Positions 36,656 to 46,660 of a stretch of 64,000 nt of DNA are shown here, piece by piece. The position numbers and the translations under genes are program-made. The stretch comes from Natronomonas pharaonis DSM 2160 (GTDB lineage Archaea > Halobacteriota > Halobacteria > Halobacteriales > Haloarculaceae). The first letter of the stretch is position 1. Each line of letters starts with the position of its first letter. Location of the stretch: NCBI RefSeq assembly GCF_000026045.1, contig NC_007426.1:806001-870000 (forward strand), given 5' to 3'. The notes below the pieces were generated by a model. The model was given only the letters and a program-made list of their open reading frames with translations, searched no databases and had not been told where the DNA came from.

Positions 36656-37499
36656 CCCTGATTCGGTCGATGAGGAGCTCGCCCGCATTCAGCGGCAGTG
36701 GCAACGCCGGATGGTCGTCAGAGCCGTCGCCGTTGCCGCCGTCGTTGCTGCTGTCGTCGCTGCCGGCCGGTGGCTCGGCTTCGACCTCGGGTATCTCTAT
36801 GCCCACCGGCAGAACCTTCAGGACATCCTCCTCGAAGAGATGCTCGCTCCACGCGCGCTGTGGGCGCAGCTACAGGGTGACGCGCCGACGCTGTTGCCGG
36901 CCGCTGTCGAGACGCTTGCCATCGCCGGTGTCGGTACCGCCATCGGCCTGCCGCTGGCGTTCGCGCTCGGCGTCCTCGCGGCGGGCAACGTCACGCCGCG
37001 CTACGTCAGCACCCCCGCCAGACTGTTTCTCGGAACGCTCCGTGCAGTCCCGAGTATGGTGTATGCGCTGCTTTTTGTCATTCTCGCCGGATTGGGGGCA
37101 GTCGCCGGCACGCTCGCCATCGCTGTCGGGACGGTCGGTGACCTCGGGCGGCTCTTTGCTGACGAACTCGAAGAGGTCGACGAGACGCCGGCGGAGGCGG
37201 TCAGCTCGGCGGGTGCGGGCGTTGCTGCGACGACTGCGGCCGCTCGACTCCCGCAGGTGACGACGGCCTATATTGCGTGGACGCTGTTCTATCTTGAGCT
37301 CAACGCCAGAAAGAGTTCGGTGCTCGGCATCGTCGGTGCCGGCGGTATCGGCTATCCGCTCATCATGGCGTTCCGCGCCCGCAACTACACCCGCGTCATG
37401 GCGGCTATCGTCGTCATCCTCTGTCTCGTTGTCGGCGTCGAGACGCTCGCCAACCGGCTTCGCGGTTGGCTTGATGCCGAGCGGAACGCCTCGCGCTGA
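36648..37499 (+). CDS. phnE: Phosphonate-type ABC transporter permease
   Basis: 283 residues with about six membrane helices and the EAA loop (VSSAGAGVAATTAAARLPQV) that docks the ATPase. A C-terminal stretch (GIVGAGGIGYPLIMAFRARN) is characteristic of the PhnE family. A single permease gene implies a homodimeric channel. The operon order is phnD-phnC-phnE, tightly spaced or overlapping. Confidence 0.9.
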   Translation: MTDPDSVDEELARIQRQWQRRMVVRAVAVAAVVAAVVAAGRWLGFDLGYLYAHRQNLQDILLEEMLAPRALWAQLQGDAPTLLPAAVETLAIAGVGTAIGLPLAFALGVLAAGNVTPRYVSTPARLFLGTLRAVPSMVYALLFVILAGLGAVAGTLAIAVGTVGDLGRLFADELEEVDETPAEAVSSAGAGVAATTAAARLPQVTTAYIAWTLFYLELNARKSSVLGIVGAGGIGYPLIMAFRARNYTRVMAAIVVILCLVVGVETLANRLRGWLDAERNASR

Positions 37500-37556
37500 A
37501 ACCCGTATCAGCCTGTTTGGGCTTCGGGGGAGGCGACCGCAGACTGTCCGGCCCGG

Positions 37557-38774
37557 TTAGCCGTCGAACCGTGTCACCGGCTCCAGCTCTTCGCTTTTGA
37601 CATCCGAGAACGCCTCGCGGGAAATGACGCGCTTGTGGACCTCGTCGGCTCCATCGACGAGCCGGAACTGCCGAACGCTCTCGTAGAAGTCGGCGATGGG
37701 GAGGTCTTTGGCGATGCCGTTGCCGCCACAGAACTGCAGCGAGGTGTCGACGGCTTCCTGTGTGACGTTGGCGGTGAAGACTTTCGCCATCGAGACTTCG
37801 AGCCGGGCTTCGTTGCCGGCCGAAATCGAATCGGCCGCTTGGCGGATGAGCGCCCGCGCGGCAGCGAGCCGCGTGCGGTGTTCGGCGACTTCGTGCCGTG
37901 GAACCTGCTTTTCAGCCAGCTTCGAGCCGAACGCCTCGCGTTCGGACATATACGCTGTCGCGATGTCGAGCGCCCGTTCGGCCATCCCCGAGTACCGCAT
38001 ACAGTGGGTCAGGCGGGCCGGTCCGAGCCGCTCTTGGACGTGTGCAAAGCCCATCCCTTCCTGTCCGAGGAGGTGTTCTTCGGGGACGCGGACGTTGTTG
38101 TACTTGATTTCGGCGTGGCCGATGCCGTGGGTCTCGCTGCCGAGATGCGGGATGTTCCGCTCGATTTCGACGCCGTCGGCGTCGGCAGGAACGATAAACA
38201 CCGAACAGCCCTCGTAGGGATGGGCTTCCTGGTCGGTTCGAGCGAACACCAGCAGAATGTCGGCCTGGATACCCTTCGTCGTCCACCACTTGTGGCCGTT
38301 GATGACCCACTCGTCGCCGTCCTTTTCGGCAGTCGTTTTCAGCATTTTGGGGTCGGAGCCGCCGCCCTGCATCGGTTCGGTCATCGAGAAGCCGGAAACG
38401 ATGTCGCCGGCCACGAGCGGCTCGAGATACTCTTCCTTTTGGAGTTCGGAGCCGTGCAACTCCAGCAGATGCATGTTGCCTTCGTCGGGGGCGTCGACGC
38501 GCATCGCGGCCGCGCCGAGCAGGCTCCGACCGGCTTCCTCGAACGTCGGCAGCACATCACGGAAGTCATACCCCATGCCGCCGTATTCCTCGTCTATCTG
38601 CGGCGCGTAGACACCGTAGTCTCGGGCTGCCTCACGCAGTTCCTCGAGTGTGCCGTCCGAAACAGCCATCCCACCGGCCATCTCCCGTTCCTTCGGCAGC
38701 ACGACCTCCTCCATCAGGTCATTGGCTCGCTCGGCAAGCTCTGTCGCTTTCTCCGAATCGTTGTACGATAGCAT
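37557..38774 (-). CDS. Acyl-CoA dehydrogenase
   Basis: 405 residues. The FAD/substrate region GFSMTEPMQGGGSDPKMLKT and WVINGHKWWTTKGIQAD, the C-terminal helical core RYSGMAERALDIATAYMSER, and CGGNGIAKDLPIADFYESVR are acyl-CoA dehydrogenase hallmarks. It catalyses the first step of beta-oxidation or of branched-chain acyl-CoA breakdown. No other beta-oxidation gene is adjacent, so the substrate chain is unknown. ATG 38774 is chosen because a TATA-like GTTTATTAC lies about 26 nt upstream, flanked by an inverted repeat. Confidence 0.92.
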   Translation of the reverse strand: MLSYNDSEKATELAERANDLMEEVVLPKEREMAGGMAVSDGTLEELREAARDYGVYAPQIDEEYGGMGYDFRDVLPTFEEAGRSLLGAAAMRVDAPDEGNMHLLELHGSELQKEEYLEPLVAGDIVSGFSMTEPMQGGGSDPKMLKTTAEKDGDEWVINGHKWWTTKGIQADILLVFARTDQEAHPYEGCSVFIVPADADGVEIERNIPHLGSETHGIGHAEIKYNNVRVPEEHLLGQEGMGFAHVQERLGPARLTHCMRYSGMAERALDIATAYMSEREAFGSKLAEKQVPRHEVAEHRTRLAAARALIRQAADSISAGNEARLEVSMAKVFTANVTQEAVDTSLQFCGGNGIAKDLPIADFYESVRQFRLVDGADEVHKRVISREAFSDVKSEELEPVTRFDG

Positions 38775-38789
38775 ACCGACCGATACCGT

Positions 38790-38811
38790 CCACATGGTAA
38801 TAAACATGTGG
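38790..38811. promoter_or_regulatory. Inverted repeat flanking the acyl-CoA dehydrogenase TATA box
   Basis: CCACATG (38790-38796) and CATGTGG (38805-38811) surround an 8-bp AT-rich centre that reads TTTATTAC on the minus strand and is the likely TATA box. A repressor bound here would block TBP directly. The arms are perfect 7-bp complements. Confidence 0.5.
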
Positions 38812-39004
38812 TACCGAACTCACATTGTTAGTTAGAGGCTGAGAACAAACACACGATGTTAGGGACAGTCACCTAAAGGACCGACCCCATGCTTTTGGCC
38901 GCGCTGCTTTGCCGCTGCTGGGCATTTCCCTCCCGCTTGACTGTGTGAAAAATACGTGGTTATAAAATTACCGCCGGATACCGGCGCCGAACTTCCCCGG
39001 AGCC
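38812..39004. other. Non-coding spacer before the transducer gene
   Basis: About 190 bp with no frame I trust. It has AT-rich patches (AAAAATACGTGG, TTATAAAATTACC) and a small hairpin GCCGGATACCGGC near 38973. A weak second promoter is possible. The transducer gene's own TATA box lies immediately after this stretch. Confidence 0.4.
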
Positions 39005-39012
39005 TTTTATTG
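39005..39012 (+). promoter_or_regulatory. TATA box of the transducer-opsin operon
   Basis: TTTTATTG centred 28 nt before ATG 39036, giving a leaderless transcript that would include the opsin gene through the TAATG coupling at 40665-40669. Confidence 0.6.
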
Positions 39013-39035
39013 CTCCTTGTGAACAGTTTCCAATC

Positions 39036-40667
39036 ATGCGCTTGGGGAGAAACTCACAACAGGTTTCCAGCGGGTTACCCGCTGGACTCGGTCGAATCGG
39101 CCAGCAATACAGCCTGAAGATAACTGGCTTTCTGGCCGCCATCTTCGTGCTGACGCTCCTGTTTGCGGCTGCTGCCGCCCGCCATGTCGCCACGGGCGCG
39201 GCCGGAACAGCGGTTGACCGCGCGGTCGCTGGCTTCGCCGGGCTGATGCTCGTGCTGTTTGTCAACCTCGGTCTGGTGGCCATCGTCATGGGCGGCAACG
39301 TCTCGCTTTCGTTGCAGCGGCTGAGCCGCAAGGCCGAACGCATCGGCGACGGCGAGTTCGATGTCGATATCCGGACGCCGCGAAATGACGAAATAAGCGA
39401 CCTCTATGGGTCGATTCGGACGATGCGTGACTCGCTTGAGACGACCCTGTCGGACCTCGAAGCGACCCGCGAGGAGATGGCGGCCGAGCGGGAACGGGCA
39501 ACGGAAGCGAAACGGCGTGCTGAGGCGCAAAACGAGGAACTACTGGAGACTGCAGCGCAGTTCTCGGCGGCGATGTCTGCGTGTGCCGCCGGCGACCTCT
39601 CCCAGCGACTTGACGCCGATACTGACGATGAGGCAATACGAAACATCGTCGACTCGTTTAACGACATGCTCGACGAACTGGAGGCGGCCGTCGCCGGCGC
39701 TCAGGAATCGGCCCGGCGTATCGACCGACTGTCGGCCGACCTCGACGGCTCCGGTGACGACCTCCAAACCGGCAGTGCGGATGTCGTAGCCGCGGTCGAC
39801 ACTATTGCGGATGGGGCCGCGCGACAGACCGACGAACTGCAGGAAGCCGCCGCCGAAATCAGCCAACTCTCGGCGACGACTGAGGAGGTCGCCTCGACCA
39901 CCGACACCATCGCCGAGCGGTCGGCAGCCGTCGCCGAGCGGGCCGCGGAGGGCAGCAACGCCGCCGCCGGGACGGCCGAACGGATGGAAGACACCGTAGC
40001 GAAGACCGAAACTGTCGTCGAGACCGTCGACGACCTCGTGGCCGAGGCGGACGAAATTGAGGCTATCATCGAGACCATCGAAGATATCGTCGACCAGATT
40101 ACCGTGCTGGCGCTGAACGCCAACATCGAGGCTGCCCGCTCCGACGCTGGCGGTGAGGGCTTTGCGGTCGTCGCCGACGAGGTCAAAGCCCTTTCTGAGG
40201 AGACGATGGCTGCCGTCGACGACATTGAGGCGACCTTGGAGTCGATACAGCGGATGGCCGACCGCACCGCGGACGATATCGCAGGCGTCGACCAGAGCGT
40301 CCGGACAGCGGCGACAGACGCCGCCGAGGTCCGCAACCACCTTGAGACGATTAGCGCCGATATCGAGGATGTCGACGCGAGCATCCAGCAGATAGCCGAC
40401 ACCGCCGACACGCAGGCCCAGACGGCACAGGAACTCTCCGAAATCGTTGATTCGGTCGCCGACATCTCCGCCGAAACAACCGACGAAGCCAACTCGGCGG
40501 CCGCTACCGCCGACGAGATGGCGGCTGCAACCGAGACTGTTGCTGAGACGGCCGCTGACCTCGATGCTGAGGCTGCCGAACTCAGCAACGCCATGGCGGC
40601 CTTCGATGCCGAGACGAAGCCGACTCCCCAGACAACTGCCGAGCCTGAGCCGGGGGTGAGTGACTAA
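39036..40667 (+). CDS. HtrII-like sensory transducer (two TM, HAMP, MCP)
   Basis: 543 residues. TM1 (about 29-46) and TM2 (about 65-86) are joined by a short outside loop with no sensor domain. After TM2 the sequence NLGLVAIVMGGNVSLSLQRL leads into a HAMP domain, a second HAMP (CAAGDLSQRLDADTDDEA), and a methyl-accepting coiled coil with tip LALNANIEAARSDAGGEGFA. From memory this closely follows N. pharaonis HtrII, whose Asn74 at the same TM2 position (here Asn77) hydrogen-bonds SRII Tyr199. It is translationally coupled (TAATG) to the opsin-like gene and should signal to CheA. Confidence 0.88.
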   Translation: MRLGRNSQQVSSGLPAGLGRIGQQYSLKITGFLAAIFVLTLLFAAAAARHVATGAAGTAVDRAVAGFAGLMLVLFVNLGLVAIVMGGNVSLSLQRLSRKAERIGDGEFDVDIRTPRNDEISDLYGSIRTMRDSLETTLSDLEATREEMAAERERATEAKRRAEAQNEELLETAAQFSAAMSACAAGDLSQRLDADTDDEAIRNIVDSFNDMLDELEAAVAGAQESARRIDRLSADLDGSGDDLQTGSADVVAAVDTIADGAARQTDELQEAAAEISQLSATTEEVASTTDTIAERSAAVAERAAEGSNAAAGTAERMEDTVAKTETVVETVDDLVAEADEIEAIIETIEDIVDQITVLALNANIEAARSDAGGEGFAVVADEVKALSEETMAAVDDIEATLESIQRMADRTADDIAGVDQSVRTAATDAAEVRNHLETISADIEDVDASIQQIADTADTQAQTAQELSEIVDSVADISAETTDEANSAAATADEMAAATETVAETAADLDAEAAELSNAMAAFDAETKPTPQTTAEPEPGVSD

Positions 40668-41368
40668 TGCTGCCGACCTCGACAATATATCTCGGCATGG
40701 TGGTGGCACTCAGTCTCGGCGCCGTCGTATTCGCCGCCGTCGCGTCACGGTTGTCGGGTACCGCCCGCCGGCTCGGGCTTATTGCTGCCGTCCCGGCGGC
40801 GGCGATGGCCGTTGCATACCTCGGGATGGGTTTGGAGTGGCTCACTATTGAGACCGAAGGGCGAGAGCAGTCCATCATGCGGTTTCTCGGCTACACGGTC
40901 GCGCTGACGGCGTACACGTACCTGCTGGCGCGTCCGGTCGGGCTTTCCCGGCGGAAGGCCGTCGGACTACTCGCGGTGTTACTTGTCACCCTCTGGAGCG
41001 CACTTGCGACGTGGCTGACGACCGGTGCCGCCGAGAGTGCTATCACGCTGCTTTCAATTTCCGCGTATCTCTTTGGCGTCTACCTGCTGTTCAAGCCGTT
41101 TTCGCGGGTGGCTGCGGCGGCCCCCGGCGAGGCGCGGCTCCTGTACGGAAAGCTACGGAACCTCTTTGTGCTCTGCTGGGGTGGACTACTCGTCGCTTCC
41201 GCCATCTCCGAACAGGCGATAGGGCTCACTGACGCGTTCATCGGGCAGTTCGCCGCCAGCTACATCGACCTCGTGTTGATGCTCGGCATCGGGGGACTGG
41301 TGCTGTTTTCCCGCTTCGTCAGAGACCCCACCGCCACGGAGCGTGCGGACGCGACTGCCGCTGACTGA
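40667..41368 (+). CDS. Opsin-like seven-helix protein lacking the retinal lysine
   Basis: 233 residues with seven membrane helices. Helix F YGKLRNLFVLCWGGLLVASA and helix G FAASYIDLVLMLGIGGLVLF align without gaps to sensory rhodopsin II as I remember it, even in numbering: Tyr199 and Asp201 are kept, but Lys205 is Met and Thr204 is Leu. In helix C, Arg72 is kept while the counterion Asp75 is Gly and Trp76 is Tyr, with Thr79/Thr80/Pro81 replaced by Ala/Leu/Thr. Covalent retinal binding should be impossible. The frame is intact and coupled to an HtrII-like transducer, so it is likely a functional non-retinal partner. Confidence 0.85.
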   Translation: MLPTSTIYLGMVVALSLGAVVFAAVASRLSGTARRLGLIAAVPAAAMAVAYLGMGLEWLTIETEGREQSIMRFLGYTVALTAYTYLLARPVGLSRRKAVGLLAVLLVTLWSALATWLTTGAAESAITLLSISAYLFGVYLLFKPFSRVAAAAPGEARLLYGKLRNLFVLCWGGLLVASAISEQAIGLTDAFIGQFAASYIDLVLMLGIGGLVLFSRFVRDPTATERADATAAD

Positions 41369-41428
41369 CCTGTCGGCTGCTGTCGGCTCTGTCCTTTTTG
41401 CTCGGTTCTCCCCGCAGTGACCCCACAG

Positions 41429-41434
41429 TTTTAA
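41429..41434 (+). promoter_or_regulatory. TATA box of the 69-aa acidic gene
   Basis: TTTTAA centred 28 nt before ATG 41460, inside the 91-bp spacer after the opsin gene. Confidence 0.5.
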
Positions 41435-41459
41435 CGCGGTCGGACGATAGGGTTCACCC

Positions 41460-41669
41460 ATGTCCGACGACTACGACATCGACCCCGAGTTCCTGTACCC
41501 GTCTGATGCTGATGTTCTCGATATCTCAGCGGGCGACGACGGCAAAGTCCACGTTCGCTTCGTTGTCCCGTCGCCCGACACCGGTGACGCGCTCGAACTC
41601 GATGCTGTCGTCGAGAGTATCGAGGAAAGCGACACCGAACTCCCGCTGGACGACGAACTCTACGACTAA
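41460..41669 (+). CDS. Small acidic hypothetical protein, 69 aa
   Basis: Starts MSDDYDIDPEFLYPSDADVL and ends DTELPLDDELYD; about a third of the residues are Asp/Glu. The middle (KVHVRFVVPSPDTGDALELD) could be a short beta sheet. No family recognised. A clear TATA box supports expression. Its TAA stop and the stop of the convergent HAD gene share CTAA (41666-41669). Confidence 0.65.
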   Translation: MSDDYDIDPEFLYPSDADVLDISAGDDGKVHVRFVVPSPDTGDALELDAVVESIEESDTELPLDDELYD

Positions 41670-42289
41670 GCCAACTCGTCGACTCGCGAGAGCCGGTGGT
41701 CGCCGACAACACAGAGCCCTCGCTGTTCTGGACTGTGCCGTTCGACGTGTGCGCCGTCGAGCCCGGCGTTCCATGCCGCACCGATGTCGTGGGGGCCGTC
41801 GCCGACTAACACCCCATTGCCGTCCGCATCGAGCGCCGACAGCGCAAGTTCGACTGGCTTCGGGTCCGGCTTCCAACCGGTCGACTCTGTACAGCAGACG
41901 ACGGTGTCGAACCAGTCTTCGATATCGAGCTCCGAGAGCACCGCCTCCGTGAGGTACGACTGACAGTGCGTAACAAGCGCTGTCGGCGCATCGATATCTC
42001 CGACGACGGCCGCATCCGCGTAGAGAAAGGTCGCATCGGCTCTCGCCGCCGGGTCTTCGACCTCGTGGAACGCCGTCCAGAACTGCTCTGGGGCAACGCC
42101 CCACGAACGCAGCGCTTCGTTCCGTGCGCCGCCGAGCCCGTGCCAGATACCATCGGCCTGCCGCTCGCTGAACGCGTATCCGAGCCGGTCGCCGACGCGG
42201 TCGAAAACGCTGCGGACGTACTCCGGCTCGACATCGACCAACGTCCCGTCGAGGTCGAACACCCATCTGTCGTACGTCGAATCGGTCAT
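41666..42289 (-). CDS. HAD-superfamily hydrolase (phosphatase-like)
   Basis: 207 residues. Motif I is WVFDLDGTLVDVEPEYV, motif II VTHCQSYL, Lys in STGWKPDPKPVE and motif IV VLVGDGPHDIGAAWNAGLDG, with a helical cap (about 15-80). It belongs to the beta-phosphoglucomutase/PGP-like type I HADs, so the substrate is a small phosphorylated metabolite. The TAG stop overlaps the neighbouring TAA as CTAA, the same arrangement that elements A and B interrupt elsewhere. Confidence 0.87.
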   Translation of the reverse strand: MTDSTYDRWVFDLDGTLVDVEPEYVRSVFDRVGDRLGYAFSERQADGIWHGLGGARNEALRSWGVAPEQFWTAFHEVEDPAARADATFLYADAAVVGDIDAPTALVTHCQSYLTEAVLSELDIEDWFDTVVCCTESTGWKPDPKPVELALSALDADGNGVLVGDGPHDIGAAWNAGLDGAHVERHSPEQRGLCVVGDHRLSRVDELA

Positions 42290-42331
42290 CGACTACGCTA
42301 GGTGATGCGGACGAAAATGGCTTCCGCCGGG

Positions 42332-42730
42332 TCACTCGTCCCGGACGTGGATGCGCGACCCGAGGTATTTTTTCTGTACCTCCGCGGTGTCGTCGGCGTT
42401 AAACAACTCAAGGTTCGCCCCGATTTCTGCTTTGAGCGCCTCGTAGTAGTCGCGGTCGGTCCGAAGCTCTCGAAAGTCGATATTCTCGATGTCGACTCCG
42501 AGGGCCGATTCCAGCGACGCTCGGAGATATGCGGGGTCGTTAATCTCACCGCGCCAGAGGGTATCGCGGAAAAAGAGCCACCCGTCTTCACCGGGCGACA
42601 CAGCGGCTCTGTACACTGTCGTCTCGATTCGTTCCGGCTCGACGCGGAGGTCGGGGTCCGACGGGGACAGCCGAACCTGTGCTCGAAAGATGTATTCGGC
42701 GTCGCCGGCGTCCGCGTCGGTAGCAGTCAT
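42332..42730 (-). CDS. LWR-salt protein
   Basis: 132 residues. The block DGWLFFRDTLWRGEINDPAY, followed by SLESALGVDIENIDFRELRT, is what I know as the haloarchaeal LWR-salt family (named for the LWR in DTLWRG), a small protein of unknown function. The ends are acidic and variable. Its start overlaps the stop of the pterin dehydratase gene by 4 nt (ATGA), so the two form an operon. Confidence 0.82.
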   Translation of the reverse strand: MTATDADAGDAEYIFRAQVRLSPSDPDLRVEPERIETTVYRAAVSPGEDGWLFFRDTLWRGEINDPAYLRASLESALGVDIENIDFRELRTDRDYYEALKAEIGANLELFNADDTAEVQKKYLGSRIHVRDE

Positions 42731-43005
42731 TCTGCCAGTTCGTCGAACCGCTCGGCGAGGTCGATATCCTTCTGTGTGATGCCACCGGCGTCGTGGGTCG
42801 TCAGCCGCACCTCGACCTCCCGCCAGCCAATGGTCATCTCGGGGTGGTGGAACGCCTCCTCAGCGAGGCCGCCGGCCGCCGACGCGAAGCCGACGCCTTC
42901 GAGATAGCTCTCGAACTCAAAGGTGCGGACGATTTCGTCGCCGTCGCGGTCCCACGCCGCCGGGAGCTGTGCCTGTATCTCGTCGTCTGTGAGCCGGTCG
43001 CTCAT
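42727..43005 (-). CDS. 4a-hydroxytetrahydrobiopterin dehydratase (PCD/DCoH)
   Basis: 92 residues with the family motif AEEAFHHPEMTIGWREVEVR (catalytic His pair) and LTTHDAGGITQKDIDLAERF. It recycles 4a-hydroxy-pterin produced by aromatic amino-acid hydroxylases; in archaea it is often present without such a hydroxylase nearby. Length is normal for the family. First gene of the short operon with the LWR-salt protein. Confidence 0.92.
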   Translation of the reverse strand: MSDRLTDDEIQAQLPAAWDRDGDEIVRTFEFESYLEGVGFASAAGGLAEEAFHHPEMTIGWREVEVRLTTHDAGGITQKDIDLAERFDELAE

Positions 43006-43037
43006 ATCTGCCTATACGGCCCGGGCGTGAATAAAGG

Positions 43038-43071
43038 TACGTCGGCCAAGTGCTTACGTCGGCCAAGTGCT
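43038..43071. repeat. Perfect 17-bp tandem duplication
   Basis: TACGTCGGCCAAGTGCT occurs twice back to back (43038-43054, 43055-43071) in the spacer after the S14-like gene and before the start region of the pterin dehydratase. It looks like a simple slippage duplication. Confidence 0.9.
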
Positions 43072-43093
43072 GGGTCCCCCGCGCCCGCCAGCC

Positions 43094-43243
43094 TCAGTCG
43101 TACTTCTTGAAACCCATGTCCCGTGCCATCTCGCGGAACGACTGTCGGCACAGCCAGATGTCGTACTTTCCCACGAGCCCCTGCTTGCGGCCGGTGTCCC
43201 GGCAGACGTGTCTATCCTCGTCGGTCGGGTCTTGTGCGCCCAT
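43094..43243 (-). CDS. Ribosomal protein S14-like protein (uS14)
   Basis: 49 residues from ATG 43243, ending [20 protein letters not shown] then RDMGFKKYD, the conserved body of archaeal uS14. The zinc-binding form of uS14 has two CxxC pairs; here they appear as CRDT and CRQS, so two of four ligands are missing. Such zinc-independent versions occur in some lineages and may be normal for this one. The gene stands alone rather than in a ribosomal protein operon, so it is either the relocated single copy or a paralogue. Confidence 0.85.
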   Translation of the reverse strand: MGAQDPTDEDRHVCRDTGRKQGLVGKYDIWLCRQSFREMARDMGFKKYD

Positions 43244-43306
43244 GGCGCTTCGTTGGCCCCGGCGCTACAAAGAAGTTGTTAATATGGAGGTATAGTTAAT
43301 AACCCG

Positions 43307-44146
43307 TCAGTCTCCGGCCGGGGCAGCGGCCCCCTCCAGCGCTTGCGACCGGTCGTGAACCTGCTTGACCACGCCCAGCGTCAGCACGAACGCGACAAAC
43401 GAGATACCGAGAATCGCGAGCTGTCCCTCGTCGCCGAAGGCCCAGCGGGCGACGATGAGCTGTGCGATGATAAGTACCGATGCCCCCCCGGCCGCCGCCG
43501 GGACCGCTCTGAGGCCGAGTTCACGCCCCCACAGCGCCGCTACGAGCAGCGCCGAGAACATCGCAAACCCGAGCCCGTAGTAGACGAACTGGACAACCTC
43601 ACCGAACGTAAAGAGCAGCCGCGGTGTCAGGACGACCATCACCGGGAAGCCGAGCAGCGCGCCGACGCCGGCCTGTTTGACCTTCGACATCGTGACCGTC
43701 GTCACGTCGCCGTACGCCCAGACGGTCGCCGCCACGAGTAGCCCGAGGATAACCGACGCGAGGCCGAAATGCAGCGTCAACACCAGAATCGAGTACCCGA
43801 AGACGAACTCTTGAACCAGCACGGTAAACGCGCCGAAGACGATTTGTAGCGGCGTCAGTAGGAGTGCCACGAGCGTCGCCAGCTTGACCCGCCGCTGTGC
43901 GCCGCCGCGCCACGCTGCGTACGCCGAGCCGATGATGAGGAAGCCGGTAATCATCGCGATAAGCCGGTGGAACCACTCGATAAAGGACATGAAGTTCGCG
44001 GGGAAGAGCCCGAAGACCGCCCCGTCACAGAGCGGCCACCGGGCCTCACAAGTCAGTCCCGCTCCGGCCGTCGCGGTCAGTACGCCAATGAGCGCCGTCA
44101 GCGCCGTCGTAACCGTGGTCGCGAGCAGGAGCCGCCGGAAGTCCAT
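43307..44146 (-). CDS. ctaA: CtaA/COX15-type heme A synthase
   Basis: 279 residues from ATG 44146 with about eight membrane helices in two pseudo-repeats. Conserved His residues lie in FIEWFHRLIAMITG and in VLTLHFGLAS, with a Cys pair in LTCEARWPLCDGAVFGL near the first outside loop. It oxidises heme O to heme A for terminal oxidases. A GTATATA TATA box (44171-44177) sits 28 nt before this ATG, which supports it over upstream alternatives. Confidence 0.9.
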   Translation of the reverse strand: MDFRRLLLATTVTTALTALIGVLTATAGAGLTCEARWPLCDGAVFGLFPANFMSFIEWFHRLIAMITGFLIIGSAYAAWRGGAQRRVKLATLVALLLTPLQIVFGAFTVLVQEFVFGYSILVLTLHFGLASVILGLLVAATVWAYGDVTTVTMSKVKQAGVGALLGFPVMVVLTPRLLFTFGEVVQFVYYGLGFAMFSALLVAALWGRELGLRAVPAAAGGASVLIIAQLIVARWAFGDEGQLAILGISFVAFVLTLGVVKQVHDRSQALEGAAAPAGD

Positions 44147-44170
44147 ATTTCGAACTCTCTCACCGACCGC

Positions 44171-44177
44171 TATATAC
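44171..44177 (-). promoter_or_regulatory. TATA box of ctaA
   Basis: GTATATA on the minus strand, centred 28 nt before the ctaA start. The 176-bp spacer to maeB also has GCTTTTTGG (44292-44300), a TATA-like box 28 nt before the maeB ATG. Confidence 0.55.
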
Positions 44178-44322
44178 CCCCCGAATCCGGATACCAACGC
44201 CGCTGTCTACTCGGAACGGCGATATACCCCGTTGGACGCTGCGGTCGGCTACCAGTACGGGCAATATCTGCATGATTTTTTATGTTGGGTAGCTTTTTGG
44301 GGTCGCTGTACGGGGTACCCCT

Positions 44323-46578
<2,256 letters not shown>

Positions 46579-46596
46579 GGTCTATTTCGGACCGCT

Positions 46597-46633
46597 AACG
46601 TTTCGATAGTCGTCGCCTCGGTGTCGAAACGTT
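46597..46633. promoter_or_regulatory. 10-bp inverted repeat upstream of amino-acid transporter
   Basis: AACGTTTCGA (46597-46606) and TCGAAACGTT (46624-46633) are perfect complements, 17 bp apart. The right arm abuts the likely BRE/TATA area (GTTCAAATCC, 46631-46640) about 26 nt before the transporter gene's ATG, so this is a plausible operator. Confidence 0.45.
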
Positions 46634-46660
46634 CAAATCCGTCTCGTGTAAGCCACAGGT

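Noticed and set aside
35030-37499. Considered as a high-affinity phosphate (Pst) transporter
   Set aside because: There is only one permease gene, the binding protein has PhnD-like blocks, and PhoU and PstA/PstC are absent; a phosphonate-type system fits better.
39540-40709. Long antisense frames across the transducer gene
   Set aside because: They arise from the regular codon pattern of the coiled coil; their products are low-complexity Ser/Ala or Gly/Val-rich.
46600-46650. GTTCAAATCC resembling a tRNA T-loop
   Set aside because: No flanking 5-bp T stem, no acceptor pairing and no anticodon arm; better explained as the promoter/inverted-repeat area of the transporter operon.
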